Assembly (NCBI RefSeq): GCF_014201705.1
Contig: NZ_JACHFA010000002.1
Location: forward strand, 371,228-435,227
From: Borreliella spielmanii
GTDB taxonomy: Bacteria; Spirochaetota; Spirochaetia; Borreliales; Borreliaceae
Reading direction: 5' to 3'
DNA: 64,000 nt
Under the pieces are notes generated by a model. That model worked only from the letters and a program-made list of their open reading frames with translations. It was not told the origin of the DNA and made no database searches. Shown here one piece after another: positions 58,778 through 64,000 of this stretch. The number at the start of each line of letters is the position of its first letter. Within the stretch, counting starts at the first letter, position 1. A program made the position numbers and the translations under genes.

Positions 58778-60565
58778 TTATGGTAGATTTGCCTTTTTTA
58801 TTAAGCTTTTATTAAATTCTAATAGCTTAAACAAAATGTTTCTTTTTGCATAAATAACCTCGCTGAGCACCCTTGTTACTGGTTCTGTTTTTGAGATCCT
58901 CATCCATAAAGTTGCAACAATTTCGTTATTGGTTTTTAGCAATACTTTTAATCCTCCTGAGGCATCTCCTGTTCTAATCTTAGTTTGTCTTTTACCTTCA
59001 TAGTTAATGATTTCGTAATCAACTATTGATAATTCTTGAAATAACTTATTGCTTTTAATCTCTTTAATTAATAGATTCTCATAATTGCTTTTTAAAATTT
59101 CTTGATTTTCTATTTTAAGATTTGTTAAATTAGCTTTCTTAGATGATACTATTACATTGCTATAGAAATTTGTTGTATTTAAAATATCTTTTAGGTTATA
59201 TTTTTCTGTATAGTGGTTTTTAGACAATTTGCACCATATTTGGTAAAGTTCTTTCATTTTTAATAATTTTACGATACTAAGTAGAGTAGTAATTGGGTCT
59301 CTTACTCTTGAAGGGTGTATTATACAACCCCCATTAGATCCCTCTCCTGAGATTTTTACAATCAATCCCTGAGCTCTTAAGTCGTCTGCCATTTCTGTTA
59401 GATTGGCTTCTCCAACTTCTACTCTATAAACTTTGGCATTGAAAAAATTTGCAATTTTTTCAATATTTAAAGATGTTGCATCATTTGTTACTATTGCTAT
59501 GTTATTTTTTATTCCTGTATAATAAAGATAGCTAAGCTCTGAAATTACTACAAGTGCAAATATTTTTTGTGCTTCGATGACATTTACAGTGTTTGTGGCT
59601 TTGTCTATAAACACCAGATTTCCCCTATCTCCATCACAATCGGGTACATATCCTAGCTCAAAAGAATTGTCTTGTATATATTTTTCTTGTAGCAGCTTTT
59701 TACATTCATTTAAAGATTTCCCTTCAGGAATAATATTATGCGTAAAAATACCTATTTTGTCATTATATAATTCTATTTTCAATCCCAAAGATTCTATTAA
59801 TTCTTTATCTATTGAATTAATTCTGGAGCTTCCATTCATTTCTGCTATTATTCCAATTGGATTTTTTAGTATTCTTTCCTTTAAAATTTTAATATTTTTA
59901 TTGTTAATATCGTTTTCATATGCTATTTCATGTATTAATGATTTATATGCTTTGTAAGATTGGTTTTTATTGTTTTTTTCCAACTTTATTGTTTTGTTAT
60001 AATATTCTAAATGAGATTTGTTTTCATTAAATTTGTTTAAAGTATTAATTAAGTAGTTTATTAACTTTTCATTTTGGCTATTATTTTTAATTTGTTTTAT
60101 TATTTCATTTGTTTTTGCAGAATTTAGTACGCCACCATCGTTTAATCCTATTTTTATTCCATTGTATCCTGTTGGATTATGGCTTGCAGAGATATAAATG
60201 AAACCTTTTAAATCTTTGCTGTTTTTTGTAAAAGCCAAAATTTCAGTTATTGGAAGTATGCCAAAAAACTTAATCTTTTCTTTACTTGTTATTAATATTT
60301 TCATTGTTATTTCTGCAATAATGTTACCAGTTGGTCTTGAGTCCAATCCCAATCCAATATAGGGTTTGGATTTATTTTTAAAATAATTTGATATTGTAAA
60401 GATTATTAGTGCTATTAGTACTTTATCTTCGTTGCCTATTTCATTTTCTATTGAATTTTCATTTTTTGATTTTGCAAAGATTTTTCTAAATCCCGAAGGA
60501 GACAATATCATATCATCAAAAGCTTTTTTAAAATTTTTCATGTTAAGTGAATATTGTTTAAGCAT
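58778..60565 (-). CDS. pgm: Phosphoglucomutase/phosphomannomutase
   Basis: The 595-residue alpha-D-phosphohexomutase has the phosphoserine motif ISASHNPTGYNGIKIG (125-140, Ser128), the metal loop PDCDGDRGNLVF, the sugar loop GEGSNGG and a C-terminal phosphate-binding domain (KIRTGDASGG). It interconverts glucose-1- and glucose-6-phosphate, or mannose phosphates. The length is closer to PGM2-like enzymes than to GlmM (about 445). The divergently transcribed neighbour is a UDP-sugar pyrophosphorylase-like gene, which would use its product. Confidence 0.92.
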   Translation of the reverse strand: MLKQYSLNMKNFKKAFDDMILSPSGFRKIFAKSKNENSIENEIGNEDKVLIALIIFTISNYFKNKSKPYIGLGLDSRPTGNIIAEITMKILITSKEKIKFFGILPITEILAFTKNSKDLKGFIYISASHNPTGYNGIKIGLNDGGVLNSAKTNEIIKQIKNNSQNEKLINYLINTLNKFNENKSHLEYYNKTIKLEKNNKNQSYKAYKSLIHEIAYENDINNKNIKILKERILKNPIGIIAEMNGSSRINSIDKELIESLGLKIELYNDKIGIFTHNIIPEGKSLNECKKLLQEKYIQDNSFELGYVPDCDGDRGNLVFIDKATNTVNVIEAQKIFALVVISELSYLYYTGIKNNIAIVTNDATSLNIEKIANFFNAKVYRVEVGEANLTEMADDLRAQGLIVKISGEGSNGGCIIHPSRVRDPITTLLSIVKLLKMKELYQIWCKLSKNHYTEKYNLKDILNTTNFYSNVIVSSKKANLTNLKIENQEILKSNYENLLIKEIKSNKLFQELSIVDYEIINYEGKRQTKIRTGDASGGLKVLLKTNNEIVATLWMRISKTEPVTRVLSEVIYAKRNILFKLLEFNKSLIKKANLP

Positions 60566-60702
60566 GTAAATTTCTTCTCATTGATATTCTAGCCATATTA
60601 TTGCTATAATAATCAATAATATGCTCGCTTATATTATTATACTTAAAAATTTATTTTTTTGCTTGTATTAATAGCTTTATTTTAAGGTTTTGGTTTTTAC
60701 TG

Positions 60703-62193
60703 ATGAATTTTAAGGTTGATAAAATTTTTTCTAAAACGATACTCAAAAAACTTAATTCTGGTGAAATAGGGGTTAATAATTTTGATTCCATAAAATATTT
60801 TCCTTGTGATAGTCATGAAAATATTTTTAATATTTCGGATAAAATTTCGAGGTTTAAGTTTAACAAAGGCTTAGTTGAAGATAATTTAAAAAAATATTTT
60901 TATGATTTTTCTAAATTTTTGAATTCAGAAGAAGGTGATTATTATATTTTTTCTTCTTGTGATCTTGAAAAATTAGGACTACTTCTTTTCCCATATCTTT
61001 CTTTTGGAATTTTAAATGGAGGTTCTTCAACAAGTTATTTTGATTTGGCTAAAAATAGAGGATTTAATGAAGATTTATATATGTTATGTGAATCTAAAAT
61101 ACTTGAATTTAAAGAAAAATTTGGAGAATTTCCAAAGGGTATAACCCCAGCTTATATTAACAAAGACGGTAGTTTTGGATTTTCATTTTTAGCCTTAAAA
61201 ATCAGGCACCTTTTAATGGTTGCTAAAAGATATGAATCTTATTGTGGTAGGAGAATTAAACCTTCAATATTTCAAATGACTAGTTGCAAAACGGATGGAT
61301 TTATTTCAAAATTTTTGGATGGTTTATTTGGAGATGATTTGATTAAAAGTGTAAATTTTTGCAATCTTAAAAAAGAAGATGTTTTTACAGCTGTCCAACC
61401 TTTAGTTTATTGTTATGAAAAACTGAATAGCTCTAATTATCAATATTTTACTGTCAAGGATAGTAAAAATAATAATTCTATTTTAGCTTTGCCTGCTGGT
61501 CATGGTCAAAATTTTAAAATTTTAAAAGATATTTATTTACATCTTTATGAATCTGGTAAAAGGTTTATATACATTGGTAATGTTGATAATATGGGTTTTA
61601 CAATTAATTTTAAAGCACTTGCTGTAATGGCTTTGACCAATTGTTCTTCTGGATTTGAATTTAGTTTTAAAAACAAAACCGATTTTAAGGGTGGAGTATT
61701 AGCAATAAATGGTGAAAATCGTTTAACCTGTGTTGATATTGGTGGGGGAATTTCTTCAGAAATTATACAAGAGTTTGAAAATAAGGGTAATAGGCTGTTA
61801 TTTAATTGTGCTACCGGGCTTTTTAATTTAGAATATTTAATAAAAAATATTGATGAAATAATAGAAAAAATGCCCATTAGAATTATAGAGCAAGATAAAG
61901 AATTTGGTAAATATATTTCGGTTGAACAAATAACATGGGAAGTGTTAAAATTAATGAAAAATCCATTAATTTTAACGGTTGACAGAAATAAAAGATTCCT
62001 TCCTGCAAAATTATTTATTGATATGTTGCTTAATAGTAATTATTTTGAAGATAAATATGGATATTATTCTGACTATAGGAGTAGAAGAAGGGTCGATAAT
62101 TTTAATGCTACTAAAGATTTAGATTGTTCTCTTTCTGATTTGTTGTCAAAAGATTACGGTTTGCTTAGTGAGTATTATAGATGGACTTTTTGA
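60703..62193 (+). CDS. UDP-glucose/UDP-GlcNAc pyrophosphorylase-like protein
   Basis: The 496-residue product is often left hypothetical, but several segments fit the UDPGP family: FGILNGGSSTSYFDLAKNRG (nucleotide loop, LNGGLGTSMG in the family), LALPAGHGQNF (GHGD-like), and FIYIGNVDNMGFTINFKALA, which matches NxDNLG-type sugar loops. GGVLAINGENRLTCVDIGGG is in the expected place after them. It would make a UDP-sugar from the pgm product. Its 3' end overlaps the NagZ-like gene by 13 bp. Confidence 0.68.
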   Translation: MNFKVDKIFSKTILKKLNSGEIGVNNFDSIKYFPCDSHENIFNISDKISRFKFNKGLVEDNLKKYFYDFSKFLNSEEGDYYIFSSCDLEKLGLLLFPYLSFGILNGGSSTSYFDLAKNRGFNEDLYMLCESKILEFKEKFGEFPKGITPAYINKDGSFGFSFLALKIRHLLMVAKRYESYCGRRIKPSIFQMTSCKTDGFISKFLDGLFGDDLIKSVNFCNLKKEDVFTAVQPLVYCYEKLNSSNYQYFTVKDSKNNNSILALPAGHGQNFKILKDIYLHLYESGKRFIYIGNVDNMGFTINFKALAVMALTNCSSGFEFSFKNKTDFKGGVLAINGENRLTCVDIGGGISSEIIQEFENKGNRLLFNCATGLFNLEYLIKNIDEIIEKMPIRIIEQDKEFGKYISVEQITWEVLKLMKNPLILTVDRNKRFLPAKLFIDMLLNSNYFEDKYGYYSDYRSRRRVDNFNATKDLDCSLSDLLSKDYGLLSEYYRWTF

Positions 62194-63203
62194 AAGCTTT
62201 ATCTTATTTTTTCTTTTTTTGTTTAAATTTATTTGCGACAGAATCTTTACCAGAAATAGATTATGAATATTTTAATAGGGATAAATCAGATCTTGTAGAT
62301 TTGATAAAATTTTTAGGTGAATTTGATTTTCAAACTATTTTAAAAGATAGAAACTTGTTTGTCGGAATTAGAAATTTAACAAATTTTAGTAATGTTCAAG
62401 GACTTAATACTGGCGATATTAATAGAGTAAAAAAGATTAATCCGATTGGTATAATTTTATTTAGAGAAAATTTAAAAGATGCTGATCAGACAAAAAAATT
62501 GATTAGTGCGATAAAAAGTCATATTGGACATGATATTTTTGTTGCTATTGATGAAGAGGGGGGGATAGTTAGTAGGGCTAGTGAAAATAAAAAAATGGGG
62601 GTTTATAATTTCCCGGCTATGGAGTATGTAGGGAGTGTTGAAGATTTACATCTTATCTATAAAATTGGAGAAGTTCTTGCTAAACAATTGCGCAGATTGG
62701 ATATTAATTTAAATATGGCTCCAGTTGCCGACATAAAATTTGTACCCCATACCCCTTTACTAAATAGAACATTTGGAGGATATTCTGCTTATAATATTGG
62801 GCTTATGGTAGAAGCTTTTATTGATGGCATGCAGAATCATGGTGTATTTTCTGCAATTAAACATTTTCCTGGATTAGGGGGAACGGCTATAGATACGCAT
62901 AAATATTTGGCGTTTTTACCTTATAGTAAAAGTTTTTTAATGCTAAATAATTTTGTGCCGTTTGTTTTTGGTAGGGCTGCTAAATTTATCATGATTGGTC
63001 ATGCAAATGCCCCTAAAATTTCCAAAGATATAACCAGTATGTCTAAAAGTATTGTTAATATTATAAGGGAAAATTTAAATATTACTAGTATTATGATAAC
63101 AGATTCTTATAATATGGGAGCAATTACAAGAAGTTTTTCTAATATTGAAAATGCTATTAAAAAATCTTTAAGTTCAGGTGTGAATATAGTCCTTATTCCT
63201 TAG
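62181..63203 (+). CDS. Beta-N-acetylhexosaminidase (NagZ-like, GH3), probably exported
   Basis: The 340-residue product has a signal-like N-terminus (about 1-20) and the GH3 TIM barrel. Visible are VAIDEEGGIVSRA (122-133), the mobile loop KHFPGLGGTAIDTHKYLAF (227-245) with the general acid/base His240 and Asp238, and the nucleophile Asp308 in MITDSYNMGA. It cleaves terminal GlcNAc, for example from muropeptides or chitobiose. An exported NagZ is unusual, because E. coli NagZ is cytoplasmic. It overlaps the preceding gene by 13 bp. A G7 run lies at 62558-62564. Confidence 0.87.
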   Translation: MDFLKALSYFFFFCLNLFATESLPEIDYEYFNRDKSDLVDLIKFLGEFDFQTILKDRNLFVGIRNLTNFSNVQGLNTGDINRVKKINPIGIILFRENLKDADQTKKLISAIKSHIGHDIFVAIDEEGGIVSRASENKKMGVYNFPAMEYVGSVEDLHLIYKIGEVLAKQLRRLDINLNMAPVADIKFVPHTPLLNRTFGGYSAYNIGLMVEAFIDGMQNHGVFSAIKHFPGLGGTAIDTHKYLAFLPYSKSFLMLNNFVPFVFGRAAKFIMIGHANAPKISKDITSMSKSIVNIIRENLNITSIMITDSYNMGAITRSFSNIENAIKKSLSSGVNIVLIP

Positions 63204-63259
63204 TTAAATTGTTTTAAAGTTTTAAAGATTTGTTTTTTTAGCCTTTGTCTTCGAATTTT

Positions 63260-63856
63260 TTATGTTATAAATATAGTAATTCCTAAATCTAAAAGAATAA
63301 ATTCTTTGAAAGAAGTTGATACTTTGTAGTAAATGCTGTAGTTATTAGGTATGAAATCAATTTCAAATTTTAAGGTAATTATGGGAAAGATTGGGTAGAG
63401 AAATGCATTAGTTGTTTTTCCTGTAAATACAGTAGTTCTTAGAGTTAAATCGATTTGGGTTCCAATGAAAAATTTTATGTTAAGTGTATCAGCTAGAATT
63501 GAATATTTAGCAATGTAAATAGTGAAAGCCAAATTAAAATAAGTATTTGAAATGAAATCTTTATTTATTATTGGGATAGTAAAAAAATTTATGGGACTAA
63601 AATGTATTTCAATCCATTCATTATAAGATGTCAATATCCCGATAAAAGCAATGTATTTATAGTCTTCATTATAAAAAATAGGATTTATATAATTATGATA
63701 AATTATACCTATTTTTATTTTTTTTTTAATTATATCTTCTTTTTTAGGAAATTCCCATCGAGAAGTAGTTAATTTATTTTGAAAACAAAATAAATTAACA
63801 TTAACGCTACACATTAATAAAAAGATCAATAATATGACAGTAATAGTATATTTCAT
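63260..63856 (-). CDS. Terminal exported protein, unknown function
   Basis: The 198-residue product has an N-terminal hydrophobic signal (about 1-22, with LLMC as a possible lipobox). The rest is Ile/Phe/Tyr-rich, with alternating strands such as IKIGIIYHNYINPIFYNED and a closing FILLDLGITIFIT, suggestive of a small membrane barrel. I do not recognise it. It is the last gene before the chromosome end, starting about 118 bp from the palindrome centre, and is transcribed away from that end. Confidence 0.65.
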   Translation of the reverse strand: MKYTITVILLIFLLMCSVNVNLFCFQNKLTTSRWEFPKKEDIIKKKIKIGIIYHNYINPIFYNEDYKYIAFIGILTSYNEWIEIHFSPINFFTIPIINKDFISNTYFNLAFTIYIAKYSILADTLNIKFFIGTQIDLTLRTTVFTGKTTNAFLYPIFPIITLKFEIDFIPNNYSIYYKVSTSFKEFILLDLGITIFIT

Positions 63857-63885
63857 TTTAATTAACAGAGCTAGCTGCTAATCAA

Positions 63886-63914
63886 ATTATCATATAAAAA
63901 TAGATTTTTTTCAA
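63886..63914 (-). promoter_or_regulatory. Promoter of the telomere-proximal gene
   Basis: On the minus strand TTGAAA (63914-63909) and GATAAT (63891-63886) are separated by 17 bp. It lies about 60 bp from the palindrome centre, between it and the start of the last gene. Confidence 0.5.
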
Positions 63915-63948
63915 CTAACTGGATTGAATATTTTGAATTAAAAGGAGC

Positions 63949-64000
63949 GTTTTAATACTATTAGATTATATTATATAATATAATCTAATAGTATTAAAAC
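63949..64000. other. Hairpin telomere of the linear chromosome, read through
   Basis: Bases 63949-64000 form a perfect 52-bp inverted repeat with no spacer, centred between 63974 and 63975 and running to the last base of the window. From the centre, each arm reads ATAATATAATCTAATAGTAT and then TAAAAC. A TATAAT-type box lies at the tip and a TAGTAT-type box starts at position 15, like boxes 1 and 3 of Borrelia telomeres. The gene order places this at the left chromosome end. The natural reading is that the DNA folds back at the centre and the last 26 bases are the complementary strand. Confidence 0.8.

Noticed and set aside
63949..64000. The terminal palindrome as a rho-independent terminator
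   Set aside because: No gene is transcribed into it from the left except the nagZ-like gene about 750 bp away, past a whole opposing gene. There is no loop, and it ends exactly at the window edge.

Overview
The window is a very AT-rich chromosome segment from a Lyme-group spirochaete (Borreliella / Borrelia burgdorferi sensu lato). The evidence is the tmRNA tag (AKNNNFTSSNLVMAA), the porin P13, the PUR-domain regulator BpuR, a pyrophosphate-dependent phosphofructokinase, ParE/ParC beside P13, and a gene order that, from memory, runs from BB0068 down to BB0001 of strain B31 on the opposite strand. I cannot assign the exact species from sequence alone. No insertion sequence, prophage, rRNA operon or CRISPR array was seen. 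About 67 protein genes, one tmRNA and one tRNA fill almost all of the DNA.

Layout. 0-6.6 kb: a partial HAD phosphatase, aminopeptidase P, then an overlapping cluster of thioredoxin-like protein, def, fmt and a PASTA membrane protein, facing rsmE. 6.7-13.8 kb: trxA, ybeY, a CorC-like protein, a TPR protein, and the glycolytic run gap-pgk-tpiA-secG. 13.9-18.4 kb: ung, a TrmH-like methylase, two tandem VUT-family transporters, tmRNA, tRNA-Gly, bpuR and rnhB. 18.5-24 kb: a short SMC protein, two envelope proteins, phoU and cheR. 24-32.4 kb: a PpiD-like chaperone, a lipoprotein, plsC, parE-parC and p13. 32.4-38.2 kb: smpB with a PEGA/FGE protein, two LepB paralogues (one apparently dead), a DUF188 protein, a lipoprotein matching BB0028 and an outer-membrane-like protein. 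38.2-49.2 kb: folD, yebC, a sugar dehydrogenase-like protein, ruvAB-queA, pfp, rluD, a YitT protein, a rhodanese-like protein and udk. 49.2-55.5 kb: a long minus-strand run cdaA-ybbR-acpS-DUF2225-truA-(UDG-like)-priA. 55.6-63.9 kb: a HAD protein, an AI-2E-type permease, trpS, pgm, a UDP-sugar pyrophosphorylase-like gene, a NagZ-like gene and a last small exported protein.

The right end of the window (63949-64000) is a perfect 52-bp palindrome that runs to the last base. Its position outside the terminal gene, and its TATAAT- and TAGTAT-like boxes, suggest the covalently closed hairpin telomere at the left end of the linear chromosome. It appears to have been read through, so that the last 26 bases are the opposite strand. 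Most genes are on the plus strand, which points toward this telomere. That is the leading strand for a fork coming from the central origin. Minus-strand genes have clearly more Lys/Asn/Ile/Thr-rich products, as expected for strand-biased Borrelia genomes.

Functional threads: ribosome rescue (ssrA plus smpB); N-formyl handling (fmt plus def); central glycolysis (gap, pgk, tpiA, pfp, pgm); topoisomerase IV; RuvAB; c-di-AMP synthesis (cdaA with its YbbR partner); queuosine salvage (VUT transporter plus queA); envelope biogenesis (lepB, secG, p13, BAM accessory lipoprotein, plsC). Points worth a second look are the telomere palindrome, a possible AUU start for the PASTA protein, three paralogues that have lost catalytic residues (LepB-like, rhodanese-like, UDG-like), an apparently hinge-poor SMC, G9 tracts in smc and plsC, and a 44-bp palindrome between phoU and cheR.
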